A stretch of DNA of 64,000 nucleotides, taken from Oligoflexus tunisiensis (GTDB lineage: Bacteria; Bdellovibrionota_B; Oligoflexia; Oligoflexales; Oligoflexaceae). Each line of letters starts with the position of its first letter. Within the stretch, counting starts at the first letter, position 1. The position numbers were made by a program, and so were the translations under genes. The stretch lies in the NCBI RefSeq assembly GCF_001748245.1, contig NZ_BDFO01000001.1, positions 6,911,346 to 6,975,345 on the forward strand. The letters run 5' to 3'. Of this stretch, positions 45,201 to 52,179 are shown one piece after another. The notes under the pieces are model-generated. The model was not told the origin of the DNA. It was given only the letters and a program-made list of their open reading frames with translations, and did not search any database.

Positions 45201-45768
45201 CGGTGAGATTGAAGCGGTGGCCAATTCCCATCCTGCTGTCAAGCTTTCCGCGGCCGTGGTTCATGAATTTGCCCAGGGCGATCAGCGTATTGTGCTTTTT
45301 GTGCAACGGCGCGATGGGCAGGACTGGAATGAACATGAGCTGAAGGACTTCATGCGGAAGAGTCTGCCCGACTACTTTCTGCCGAATATGATCAAGGTCA
45401 TTGATGCCATTCCCTTGACCCACAATGGGAAAATCGATCGCAAGATCCTGAGGGCTTCCTGTGCTGAAGGGCTGGAGCCGGCCCAATCCAAACCGGCTGC
45501 GCAGTCCACCGAGGAATTCCTGCGCAATCTTTGGAAGGCCCGCCTGAAAGTGGATGAGTTTTCCAAGGACAGCAACTTTTTCGATGTGGGCGGCTACTCG
45601 CTGCTCGCCATTATTATCGCCAGGGAAATCAGCGAGGCCACGGGCCAGCCCATTTCCCTCGCGGATCTTTTGACGTCGACCTTTGAGCAGCTCGTCTATC
45701 GCATCGATCAGGGACGCAGGGAGGCTCAACCGGAAGCCATGCCGCTCGAACAAAGGAGCAACCAGTGA
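39205..45768 (+). CDS. Hybrid PKS-NRPS: KS-AT-ACP-C-PCP-A-PCP
   Basis: The 2187-residue megasynthase has an N-terminal docking-like coiled coil (1-50). The KS (~53-480) has Cys224 in NTACSTSL, His360 and His400. The AT (~570-880) has Ser667 in GHSLGE and a malonyl-type HAFH motif. The ACP has Ser991 in LGFDSL. The condensation domain (~1055-1500) has HHIVFD at 1186-1191. A PCP follows with Ser1541 in GGHSLLA. The adenylation domain (~1600-2085) has YTSGSTGKPKGV, NVYGPTEATVW and Lys2076 in NGKIDRK. A last PCP has Ser2132 in GGYSLL. No KR, DH, ER or thioesterase is present. It probably joins one malonyl extension and one amino acid. The PCP before the A domain is unusual. Two hydrolase genes follow, overlapping. 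Confidence 0.92.
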   Translation: MSDFNKPNEANLCELFSKQMEIIKDQLELLKKKSPGLPQENTSIANAPAAGRPKIAVIGMAGRFPGARNVAEFWRNLNAGVESITTFQPHEIDPAVPAAERLHPNYGRSRGVLADVDKFDAEFFRISPREAKLIDPQQRVFLEVAYEALQDAGYDPDQFPGDIGVYGGIGDNFYHIHNVLDKKDLIQKVGSLTTTVGNMKDYAATRVSYKLNLRGPSVSLNTACSTSLVAVDQAVLGLRNFTCDIALAGACSIYVPQKAGFMHGPGLPFASDGHIRPFSSDATGVMFSDGAGLVVLKRLDDAIRDRDHIYGVIIGSAINNDGLDKMSFFAPSASGQTKVIRKALKDAGVSAESLSFIEAHATGTLLGDPVEFEGLKDAFAPFTDKKAFCALGAFKGNIGHTDAAAGVTGLIKALLSLKHKKLPPNINYKSPNPGIDLANSPFYIPTEAVSLTKAEGPLRAGVSAFGFGGTNAHVIIEEAPAPAATSSQKPEHFILLSAETEGALQRNRQNLANHLREHAGLNLADIEYTLAQGRKAFAQRSFVLAKNQAEALEALSREGEVRISRPNPPLVFMFPGQGTQSVNMGRTLYQHEPVFRQAVDTCADLLQPILGLDIRTLMYPSAGQHEQAQERLGQTQYAQPALFIIQYALAQYFLQLGLKPEALVGHSLGEFTCATISGVLELKDALMLVAKRGQLMQTMAPGSMLSVNISESDARKYLDATIDIAAVNGPRQCVLAGSSARLSALRLELEQKGIGCRVLKTSHAFHSPTVDAITDDFLRVFEQVPLKAPRIPYVSTLTADWITAAQAQSPQYWADHMRKAVRFHDSVKKLWSVKPYLMLELGPRDTATVLARKAAVDPMQMKAIPTLAGEDDYQGFLKAIGSLWCEGVSMDWARYFANEKRSRIPLPAYSFEKVSHWLDTIPADDTPVPAPAPMPEPESAPVEAPVPKAVDRQAVTPGLKEQIRKIFADASDMTIAPSHEHLAFLELGFDSLTLTQVSASLKKEFRIDLPSGLLIKQENTLARLAQYVETQLSRPNQASAEGIMPLKAQDQTLSLVSFSQRRMWMHAQVHPQATTYNIPIYFSIKGALNAQAFAESLELVVSRHDILRSSYHFEKDAIYQKVNANVPLAFETIDLSSLPRAEGDHKVMALLEQLGKTPFRLDQPPLILFRLFKMSDAEHIFFLNAHHIVFDLISIQRFLTELGLVYKAMVSGAPVDRTRPALQYADFVAWQQAWVQSGAMAEQVRFWHQHLGAQPLPVLSLPSDKPRPRQQPEVDSQLTLTLAKEPLRRLWELATGQGATPFMLLLASYKYLLMLLSGQREVIVGTTIASRSHPETQDMIGFFANTLALRSSADKDLSFKVFLSQVRDTVMSAFDHQDAPLDEVLRTLGLRRDPARNPLFQTFFSFEKVNRESYDMGSLSMQFMGDVSRAAPATDLNVWVEEHPDHLHITAEYSQQLFDSDTIARFLDVYQNLLMTLASQPESRLSTLQSELASKPTAVAGPAPSTSAGSIEADFLKMVQNLLGLARVEWDKSFPYQGGHSLLAIRLIEQVKDRFGVELELKDVLKAPALRRLLDTIISEQKAPEPAARPGVRGSMHQLVTEAAALHTDKVALRYRNKALTYAELDRHSNRVARYLQKNGVRPGDVVGISMDRSMDLIVGMLGILKAGAAYLPMDPAYPNDRLHYMAENSGLQLILTEEEYAETLTMPQTVKMIAMDEEAEAIMACSDEALTFELPADSLAYVIYTSGSTGKPKGVQIPHGAAVNFLHSMRKAIAFADQDVLMALTTICFDISVLEIFLTLATGATLILMDSESALDGKKLAQTIEEHGVTFFQATPSGWRILTESGWKGSSQLTGLCGGEAFPRDLAEKLIPRLKTTYNVYGPTEATVWATFHKVTAPEDHKYIGRPLENYTILILDEKMQLVPDGEIGDLYIGGLSLALGYMNRPDLTAERFIASPFAEGERIYNTGDRARIVKDGIIEYISRADDQVKIRGYRIELGEIEAVANSHPAVKLSAAVVHEFAQGDQRIVLFVQRRDGQDWNEHELKDFMRKSLPDYFLPNMIKVIDAIPLTHNGKIDRKILRASCAEGLEPAQSKPAAQSTEEFLRNLWKARLKVDEFSKDSNFFDVGGYSLLAIIIAREISEATGQPISLADLLTSTFEQLVYRIDQGRREAQPEAMPLEQRSNQ

Positions 45769-46583
45769 TGAGCTCCAGCGTCACGTCCTTTCCAGAACAG
45801 CCCTTTTTCTTCGAGTCGGCCCATAAACAGCTTTATGGGCAGCTCGGCGTTCCCGCATCGGCATCCAATCTGCGCGAAGGAGTGATTTTCTGCGCGCCCG
45901 CGCCTTATGAAGTCAAGAAATTCCATTGGACTCAAAGGCAGATCGCGCAACGCCTTCAGATGGCAGGCTATTACACCCTGCGTTTCGATTATTTTGCCAC
46001 CGGCGACTCCGAAGGGGAAAGCCGGGACTACGATCTGAACCAGTGCCGGGCGAATATTCAGGACGCCATCCAATATATGAAAAGCAGCGGCCTGATTCGC
46101 CGCATTTCGCTCGTGGCCACCAGGCTCGCCTGCCCTCTGGCCCTGCAGGCCGTGGCCACCGAGCGGGTTCGCAAGCTTATTCTGATCGATCCCATCCTGG
46201 ATGGATCGGCCTGCCTCACGGAAGCGCAAGCCATGCAGGAGACCATGCTGCAGCTTCATCTGCGGAACGCTCCTTCCTATGCGCCCAGTGCGTTGTACGG
46301 ACAGCTTCTGGGGATTCCGCATCAAGCTTATCTCCTGTGGCAGCTGCAAAATCTCGAAGGTCTGCCGGCCACCATCAAGGCCAAGGCCGCGACCATTATC
46401 ACCAGCCAGGGCTGCCCGGATCCAGCCGATCTCATCGAGCATCTGACATCCCGGCTCGAGGAAGTCCGTTTCATGCGGATCAGTGACAACCTCAAATGGG
46501 GGAATGCCCGGGCTCTGCAGTTCCAGGATTTTCCGAACCAGTTGATCCACACCGTAATCAGTGCCATTCGAGGTGCTTCATGA
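45768..46583 (+). CDS. Alpha/beta hydrolase-fold protein without a usual nucleophile
   Basis: The 271-residue protein has an alpha/beta hydrolase pattern (GVIFCAPAPYEVKKFHWTQR, LRFDYFATGDSEG). At the nucleophile elbow it reads LVATRLACPLAL rather than G-x-S-x-G, so the nucleophile position holds Arg. This resembles the second of the paired hydrolases found with exosortase A loci (from memory). Its ATG overlaps the PKS-NRPS stop (TGATG), with AGGAG upstream; a GTG at 45765 is an alternative. Its role could be structural or in product release. Confidence 0.72.
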   Translation: MSSSVTSFPEQPFFFESAHKQLYGQLGVPASASNLREGVIFCAPAPYEVKKFHWTQRQIAQRLQMAGYYTLRFDYFATGDSEGESRDYDLNQCRANIQDAIQYMKSSGLIRRISLVATRLACPLALQAVATERVRKLILIDPILDGSACLTEAQAMQETMLQLHLRNAPSYAPSALYGQLLGIPHQAYLLWQLQNLEGLPATIKAKAATIITSQGCPDPADLIEHLTSRLEEVRFMRISDNLKWGNARALQFQDFPNQLIHTVISAIRGAS

Positions 46584-47446
46584 AGCAGATCGCGGTCCGC
46601 TTTGGACGTTATCAGGAAATGACCGGAATTCTGGCGACAGCGGATCACCCGGATGGCCCTTCAAAGAAAGTGGTGCTGACCTGGAACACCGGCATCTCGC
46701 ATAAAATCGGACCGAATCGGGTCGCCGTGGATCTGAGCCACACCCTGACCCGCCTCGGCCTGCCGGTCTTTCGTTTCGACCTGACCGGACGCGGCGATAG
46801 TTTACCCCGCAAGGGTGAAATCGCCTCGCCTGTGCTGGATGTTCGCGAGGCAATGAATTACCTGCAAAAGGAATGGGGATTCGAGGAATTCATTTTGCAT
46901 GGCATCTGTTCAGGAGCGATTGATGCCCACTATGTGGCCCAGGCGGATCCGCGCGTGATCGGCCTTTCCATGGTTGATACCTATGCCTATAGGGTCGGTG
47001 AATATTACAAACACTATGTCCTCAATCGTGTCACAAGCTGGGCCTACTGGAAGCGTCTCGCTCGCAAACTCTTTTCCCCGGATGAAAATCGGGAGGAGCT
47101 GGAAGCCAAGGATCAGTTCTGGGTGCCTTTTCCCACGCTCGACAAGATTCGGCTGGATTTCCAGGGTTTTGTCGAACGAAAGATGCCCTGCCTCGTGATT
47201 TACACGGGTGGTTACAATTATCTCTACAATTATGAAAATCAGTTTCACGACATGTTAAAAGGCGTGGATGCTTCCGGGATACTGACCCTCGAACTCCACA
47301 CCGAGGCGGATCATCTTTATACCTTTGTGGATCAAAGAAACCGGCTGATGGATTCCATCAGCACCTGGGTCCTGCGGAACTTTGCCGTCGGTTCTAAAGT
47401 TTCACCACAAGCTTGCCAAAATTCGCACCCTCCAATAACCCTATGA
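46580..47446 (+). CDS. Alpha/beta hydrolase with cysteine at the nucleophile elbow
   Basis: The 288-residue alpha/beta hydrolase has LPVFRFDLTGRGDS and the elbow LHGICSGAIDA, where Cys110 takes the nucleophile place, and a possible catalytic His in TEADHLYTFVD. It overlaps the previous hydrolase by 4 bp and follows the PKS-NRPS, which lacks a thioesterase. A product-release or editing role is therefore likely but inferred. The last ~50 bp overlap the convergent oxidoreductase gene, and the C-terminal 17 residues look poorly conserved. Confidence 0.75.
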   Translation: MKQIAVRFGRYQEMTGILATADHPDGPSKKVVLTWNTGISHKIGPNRVAVDLSHTLTRLGLPVFRFDLTGRGDSLPRKGEIASPVLDVREAMNYLQKEWGFEEFILHGICSGAIDAHYVAQADPRVIGLSMVDTYAYRVGEYYKHYVLNRVTSWAYWKRLARKLFSPDENREELEAKDQFWVPFPTLDKIRLDFQGFVERKMPCLVIYTGGYNYLYNYENQFHDMLKGVDASGILTLELHTEADHLYTFVDQRNRLMDSISTWVLRNFAVGSKVSPQACQNSHPPITL

Positions 47447-48416
47447 AGGCCTCGGGGGCTTTCTCAAGGCCAAGGGCGATATCCTCACGATACTTGATGC
47501 GACCCTCGCGGACCCATTGTTCCATAGGCTGCCGGAACTCCTGATAGCGGGGACCATAGTCGAGGCTAATGATGAAACCCTGCAGCAGAAGACGCTTGCG
47601 TAGAATCAGGCTCATCAGGAGACCCAAACGATCCGGACCTTCCGGCAAAGCGGTGCGATTGTAATCGGCGATCAAACCGCAGACGGGTATGCGCGCCTTG
47701 TTATTGAGCAAAGGCAGAACAGCGTCCAGCACCTTGCCGCCAACGTTCTCAAAATAGATATCAATGCCTTCAGGGCAGGCCTCCCGCAGAATGTCTTCCA
47801 GCTTCGCCTCATGATGATTGAGACAGGCATCAAAGCCCAGCTCCGCGACCGCATAGTGACATTTCTCGGGATTGCCGGCGATGCCGATCACGCGGCAGCC
47901 CATAATCTTGCCAATCTGTCCGACGACCGAGCCCACCGCCCCGGTCGCCGCAGCCACGACCAGCGTTTCCCCCTTCTGCGGCCGGCCGATATCCATGAGG
48001 CCCATGTACGCCGTAAAACCAGGCATGCCGAGCACACCCAGAGCCAGGGATGGTTGGCCCATTTCACCAAGAGGCTGCAGATCGCGTCCATCCGAGATGG
48101 CATAATCCTGCCAGCCTGCGTAACCGAGAACGAGATCCCCTTCCTTGAATTGCGGATGACGTGAGCTGATCACGCGCGACACCGTGCCTCCGCACATCAC
48201 GTCACCAAGCTTGACGGGCGGCGCATACGAAGGGGCCTCGCTCATACGCCCGCGCATGTAGGGATCCAGGGACAGATACAGCGTCTTGAGGAGAACCTGG
48301 GAATCCTGAGGTTCGGGAATGGGGGTTTCAACCAGCTTGAAATTCGAAACCGTCGGCTTGCCTGTGGGGCGACTGGCTAAAAGAACCTGCCGATTGATAC
48401 TCGTGTGTTTTTGCAT
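47394..48416 (-). CDS. NADP-dependent oxidoreductase, CurA/leukotriene B4 dehydrogenase type (MDR)
   Basis: The 340-residue zinc-independent medium-chain reductase has LYLSLDPYMRGRM near the N-terminus, Rossmann motif VVAAATGAVGSVVGQIGK, and the family segments GIDIYFENVGGKVLDAVLPL and GLIADYN. These enzymes reduce the double bond of enones. It is convergent with the PKS-NRPS operon. It might act on its product, but general aldehyde or curcumin-like enone detoxification is equally likely. The start at 48416 matches the family N-terminus (SINRQVLLASRPTGKPT). Confidence 0.9.
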   Translation of the reverse strand: MQKHTSINRQVLLASRPTGKPTVSNFKLVETPIPEPQDSQVLLKTLYLSLDPYMRGRMSEAPSYAPPVKLGDVMCGGTVSRVISSRHPQFKEGDLVLGYAGWQDYAISDGRDLQPLGEMGQPSLALGVLGMPGFTAYMGLMDIGRPQKGETLVVAAATGAVGSVVGQIGKIMGCRVIGIAGNPEKCHYAVAELGFDACLNHHEAKLEDILREACPEGIDIYFENVGGKVLDAVLPLLNNKARIPVCGLIADYNRTALPEGPDRLGLLMSLILRKRLLLQGFIISLDYGPRYQEFRQPMEQWVREGRIKYREDIALGLEKAPEAFIGLLEGANFGKLVVKL

Positions 48417-48522
48417 GGCTTCCATCCTGATGTTAAAGGGTGACATGACATTGAAAAACGCCTGCGAAAAACCCTGTGATTTGAGCTATATTGCCATAAA
48501 CATAAACCCCAAAGGGTGTGAT

Positions 48523-50265
48523 ATGGCCAGCAACAATAATGATAAAGAATCCCTTGAACCCAGCAACTCCATTCTGGGCGTGGCAGCCCGGGACATCAAG
48601 CGACTCCAGGCTATATTTCTTATCATAGCCCGCCATGGTTTCGGCGAGCTCTTTCTCCGCTCATCGATCGGAAAAATCTTTTTCAGTCAGGTGAAGGTTG
48701 AGGGTCAAAGTGAACGCTGGCGTGATCAGCCTGCTGCGACTCGATTTCGGCGCCTGCTGGAGGATCTGGGGCCGACCTACATAAAATTTGGCCAGATCAT
48801 GTCCATGCGTCCTGACATCATGCCGGCGAGCTATATCACCGCGCTCGAGGGTCTCCAGGATCAGACTCCCCCGGTTCCCTTTGAGGCCATCCAGGTTGTG
48901 GTGGAACGCAGTCTCGGCAAACCCCTGTCCGAACTCTTTGCAGAATTCAGTCGCGAGCCTTTGGCCACCGCCTCCATTGCTCAAACGCATCGGGCCGTCA
49001 CCCGGAATGGTGAGAGCGTCATCGTCAAGGTGCAGCGTCCCATGATCGAGCAGACCATGCGCGGGGACCTTGATCTTCTCTTCATGTTGACCAAGGCCCT
49101 CGAGGTCAGCATTGAGGAAATGCGGCTGCTCGCGCCCTCCGAGATTGTGGCTGAATTTGAAATCGCGCTTCTGCGTGAGCTCGACTTTACGGAGGAGCTG
49201 GCCAATCTTGAAACCGCACGCGAGCTTTTGGATCCGGAGCGTAAGGTTGTGGTGCCCAAACCCTATCCCGAGCTTTCGAGCCACCAGGTCTTGACCATGG
49301 AATTTTTCGCCGGTCGTTCCCTGCGCCGCATCGTGCCGCAGTCGCCTGAAGCCAAACACGCCGTTACCGAAATTCTGCATGCCGCCTGCAAGCAGGTTCT
49401 GATCGATGGCTTCTTTCATGGCGATCCGCATGCCGGCAATATCCTGATCAATGATGAGGGCATGATCTGCATGATTGATCTGGGTCTGGTGGGACAGCTT
49501 CGGGATGATCAGCGTGCGGATATCGTGACTCTGATTATTGCCGCCATTTCACGCGATGCCGGCACCATCGCCCGGGTTTTCCTGCGGATGGGAACCCCTA
49601 TGAAGCGGATCAACCTGAGCGAATTCAAGGCCGAAATCACGCGCATTCTGGATCGTTATCTGAATGTCAACCGCGTGCAGGATTTTAGATCCCAGGAACT
49701 TGCGGATGAATTTGTCAGCGCCGCGCAGCGCTTTCAAATCAAGCTGGCGCCGGAATATTCCGTCCTGACCAAGGCAAGTTTGACCATTGAAGGTCTCATT
49801 CGCAATCTTTATCCAGACATCAATGCTCTGGACATCGCGCAGCCTTATATTCAGCGTCTCATGGCGGAACGCCTTTCACCTGGCACGCTTTTGAAGGATT
49901 CGCTGGCATCTGTGACCGGGCTGTCGAGCATGCTGAAGCAGCTTCCCACCCAGCTGGATCAGATTCTGCACGATGCCGAATCGGGCAATCTACAGGTGCG
50001 GGCGCTGAACCCACAGCTTGAGAATCTGCCCCAGGTCCTGCACCATTTGGGCAGCCGCATGGCGCTCGCGGCGTTTGCGGTGTCGATGACCATGGTCGCT
50101 GTGATCCTTATTGCGGTCAGATCCCCCGAACGCCAGCTGGATCTGCTCATCGGGGCCAGTCTGGTGGCGGCGCTGTTTGCCTGGTTTATTCTCTTTGGCT
50201 GGCACTTCGTGCGAATTGGTCAACCCTATCGGGCGCGTTCACTGCTGCAGTTCTTCCGCCGTTAA
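48523..50265 (+). CDS. ubiB: ABC1/UbiB-family atypical protein kinase
   Basis: The 580-residue protein has the KxGQ motif (LGPTYIKFGQIMSMRPDI), the Ala-rich loop region (TASIAQTHRAVTRNGESVIV), RELDFTEELANLE, FFHGDPHAGNILI and MIDLGLVGQL. Two membrane helices are at the C-terminus (~525-565). The family supports ubiquinone or other isoprenoid lipid biosynthesis and has unusual ATPase activity. The start at 48523 is preferred because AAAGGGTG lies upstream. The upstream frame overlaps the oxidoreductase gene and is not credible. No other ubi genes are nearby, so the symbol is by family. Confidence 0.88.
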   Translation: MASNNNDKESLEPSNSILGVAARDIKRLQAIFLIIARHGFGELFLRSSIGKIFFSQVKVEGQSERWRDQPAATRFRRLLEDLGPTYIKFGQIMSMRPDIMPASYITALEGLQDQTPPVPFEAIQVVVERSLGKPLSELFAEFSREPLATASIAQTHRAVTRNGESVIVKVQRPMIEQTMRGDLDLLFMLTKALEVSIEEMRLLAPSEIVAEFEIALLRELDFTEELANLETARELLDPERKVVVPKPYPELSSHQVLTMEFFAGRSLRRIVPQSPEAKHAVTEILHAACKQVLIDGFFHGDPHAGNILINDEGMICMIDLGLVGQLRDDQRADIVTLIIAAISRDAGTIARVFLRMGTPMKRINLSEFKAEITRILDRYLNVNRVQDFRSQELADEFVSAAQRFQIKLAPEYSVLTKASLTIEGLIRNLYPDINALDIAQPYIQRLMAERLSPGTLLKDSLASVTGLSSMLKQLPTQLDQILHDAESGNLQVRALNPQLENLPQVLHHLGSRMALAAFAVSMTMVAVILIAVRSPERQLDLLIGASLVAALFAWFILFGWHFVRIGQPYRARSLLQFFRR

Positions 50266-50348
50266 GGTTTCTCTCCATGGCGAGGATCTTGCTGTCAAGG
50301 GTCTGCTTCGACCTTAGGTGCCCGTCCTGTCTCGGGTGCCTATGCCCA

Positions 50349-50365
50349 GACACCCTTCAGGTGTC
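50349..50365. repeat. Short inverted repeat before the SH3 lipoprotein gene
   Basis: GACACC-CTTCA-GGTGTC (6-bp arms) lies 28 bases before the ATG of the lipoprotein gene. It could be an operator or a weak end of the ubiB transcript. Confidence 0.35.
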
Positions 50366-50393
50366 GAAATTCTTGACAGTGGAGGTTCTTTTG

Positions 50394-51065
50394 ATGAAAT
50401 CCGCGATGTTGCTGAGCCTGATCCTGAGTCTTTCTGTGGCCTGTTCTTCCACCTCGGATGAAACGGAAGCGGAAAATCTGAAAACTGATGCGGACGTTCC
50501 CGCTTCCGTTGCCGCCAAACCTGAGGCGGACGTCAAGGAAAAGGCTGCTGAAGAGACCAAAGCGGTTGAGGCCAAGGCCGAATCCGCTAAAGCTGAGGAT
50601 TTGGCTGCAGCCCCAGCCGCAGCCCCGGCCCCAGCCGCAGCACCTGCGCCTGCGGCCAGTGCTGAAAAGATTGTCTATCCCACGACTTCGCTTTTGAACG
50701 TGCGTCAGGGTCCTGGAAAAAGCCATGCCGTCGCACGCCTGGCAAAGTTTGGTGAAGGCATCTCGTTAACGGGTGAAGAGAAAAACACCTGGCTGAAAAC
50801 CACGGATGGCCTTTGGGTATCGAGTCTCTTTGTAGCTGCTGTGAAGCCTGCTCAGGCTGATGATCCTGTTGCGGAAACTCCTGCTCCTGCAGCCGTGGAA
50901 GCTCCTCAGGCCGTGGAAAAAGCGCCCGTGGAAGCTCCTGCTTCTCCAGCTGCTGAAGCCACTGCTCCGGCTGCTGAAGCCACTGCACCAGCTGCTGCTG
51001 CTCCGGCTGCTGCTCCGGCTGCAGAAGAAGCGAAGGCCGCTCCGGCTGCTGCCGCTGCTCCCTGA
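50394..51065 (+). CDS. Lipoprotein with bacterial SH3 domain and Ala/Pro-rich regions
   Basis: The 223-residue lipoprotein (SLSVACSS, Cys17) has an Ala/Glu/Lys-rich segment and an Ala-Pro repeat. An SH3b domain follows (residues ~95-145: YPTTSLLNVRQGPGKSHAVA, WLKTTDGLWVSSLFV). A second long Ala/Pro/Glu tail ends the protein. SH3b domains often bind peptidoglycan. The low-complexity arms probably span the periplasm. The start at 50394 has GTGGAGG upstream. It is not tied to a neighbour operon. Confidence 0.82.
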   Translation: MKSAMLLSLILSLSVACSSTSDETEAENLKTDADVPASVAAKPEADVKEKAAEETKAVEAKAESAKAEDLAAAPAAAPAPAAAPAPAASAEKIVYPTTSLLNVRQGPGKSHAVARLAKFGEGISLTGEEKNTWLKTTDGLWVSSLFVAAVKPAQADDPVAETPAPAAVEAPQAVEKAPVEAPASPAAEATAPAAEATAPAAAAPAAAPAAEEAKAAPAAAAAP

Positions 51066-51250
51066 TTGGATCTGTTCTTAAGCGCAGTCCACGGGGCTGC
51101 GCTCCCCTCTCCAACCCTCTCTGACGCGATAAATCAAACAAAAATTTGTGTTCGATCGAAGGTCCGCCCTGGTGAGGCTGCTTAGTGAATTTTCATTAAG
51201 GAACTCCTATGATCATGCCGCCTGTCATGCATCATGAAAGAGACTCCCTT

Positions 51251-51922
51251 ATGAACATTATTAACCTTCTGAAAAGCACAGCGATCGCTGCGACAGCGGC
51301 CGCTTCGTTTCATACCGCGGCCCAGGCCAGTAGCATTTCGCCCGCCACACTGCTTGAAAAACCTCTGATCACAGGGGCCAGCGTCAGTGCTGACTGGAGC
51401 ACATCCAGTCCGGGTAAGACCCTCGCGCTCCGTTATACGGACAAGTCCAAAATCAGAACCATAGCCTTTGGCGGCCGACCCGGTCGTGATGTGATCAAGG
51501 AGATCAGTCCGAAGCATCTTGAGGATCGCAGCATAATCATGGCGGTTGACTTCCTTTTCTGGGATTCCACTCTTTCCGAGGTCGGGCCCAGCCTTAAAGC
51601 CTTGGACAGCATCATGTCCCAGGCCTCGCGCCTTGGGCTACCGATCGTCCTCGGCGAGATTCCGGAACTGCTGCCCGGACGCCAGGTTCAACGGACAAAA
51701 CTGAATCAGGAGATCAAGAGGAAATGCGCTTCCTATAAGGATTGCTTTCTGATGCCCTTCGATCAGTTGCATCGGCAGGTGCTGAAGGACGGCTATCTTG
51801 AGATCAAAGGCAAGCGCTATACGATGAAGGACCTGGTTCCCGACGGTCTGCATCTGAGTGTGCCGACGAGTGAGTATCTCGCGGATATGATGCTTGCCAT
51901 CCTGAGCCGCCAGTCCAAGTAA
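51251..51922 (+). CDS. SGNH/GDSL-like secreted hydrolase, degenerate first block
   Basis: The protein (223 residues from 51251) has a signal peptide (LLKSTAIAATAAASFHTAAQA). The SGNH fold is suggested by block I-like GASVSADW, GGRPGRD, and the end block DGLHLS, which supplies Asp and His. Block I reads GAS rather than GDS, so the serine is kept but the usual Asp is absent. A start at 51209 has a better ribosome binding site (AAGGA, 8 bases) but gives a longer N-region before the signal helix. The assignment is moderate, the substrate unknown. Confidence 0.6.
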   Translation: MNIINLLKSTAIAATAAASFHTAAQASSISPATLLEKPLITGASVSADWSTSSPGKTLALRYTDKSKIRTIAFGGRPGRDVIKEISPKHLEDRSIIMAVDFLFWDSTLSEVGPSLKALDSIMSQASRLGLPIVLGEIPELLPGRQVQRTKLNQEIKRKCASYKDCFLMPFDQLHRQVLKDGYLEIKGKRYTMKDLVPDGLHLSVPTSEYLADMMLAILSRQSK

Positions 51923-51933
51923 GAGAGAGGATC

Positions 51934-52167
51934 ATGCAATCCAGGCATCGACATTTCTCGAAGAAACTCTTTTTGATCAATTCCAACTGGACCTCGACGA
52001 GCAACCTTGCGGGATGGAAGCACTACCGCATCACCGCAAGGCGTCGCTCGGAATCCGGAAAATTGGAACTTGAGATGATGGCGGTTTGCGATAGGAGTGT
52101 GCGGGTCTGGGTGAGCCGCGCGTCCCTTCGTGATCCGGACCATTGGAAACCGGGCTGGCTGGACTGA
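51934..52167 (+). CDS. Trp-rich conserved protein (TIGR02450 family)
   Basis: This 77-residue protein matches the TIGR02450 pattern: FLINSNWTSTSNLAGWKHYR at the start and RASLRDPDHWKPGWLD at the end. The family is a small conserved protein of unknown role. GAGAGG precedes the ATG, and the gene follows the SGNH-like gene by 11 bp, so they may be co-transcribed. Confidence 0.82.
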   Translation: MQSRHRHFSKKLFLINSNWTSTSNLAGWKHYRITARRRSESGKLELEMMAVCDRSVRVWVSRASLRDPDHWKPGWLD

Positions 52168-52179
52168 TCGAATAGTGGT

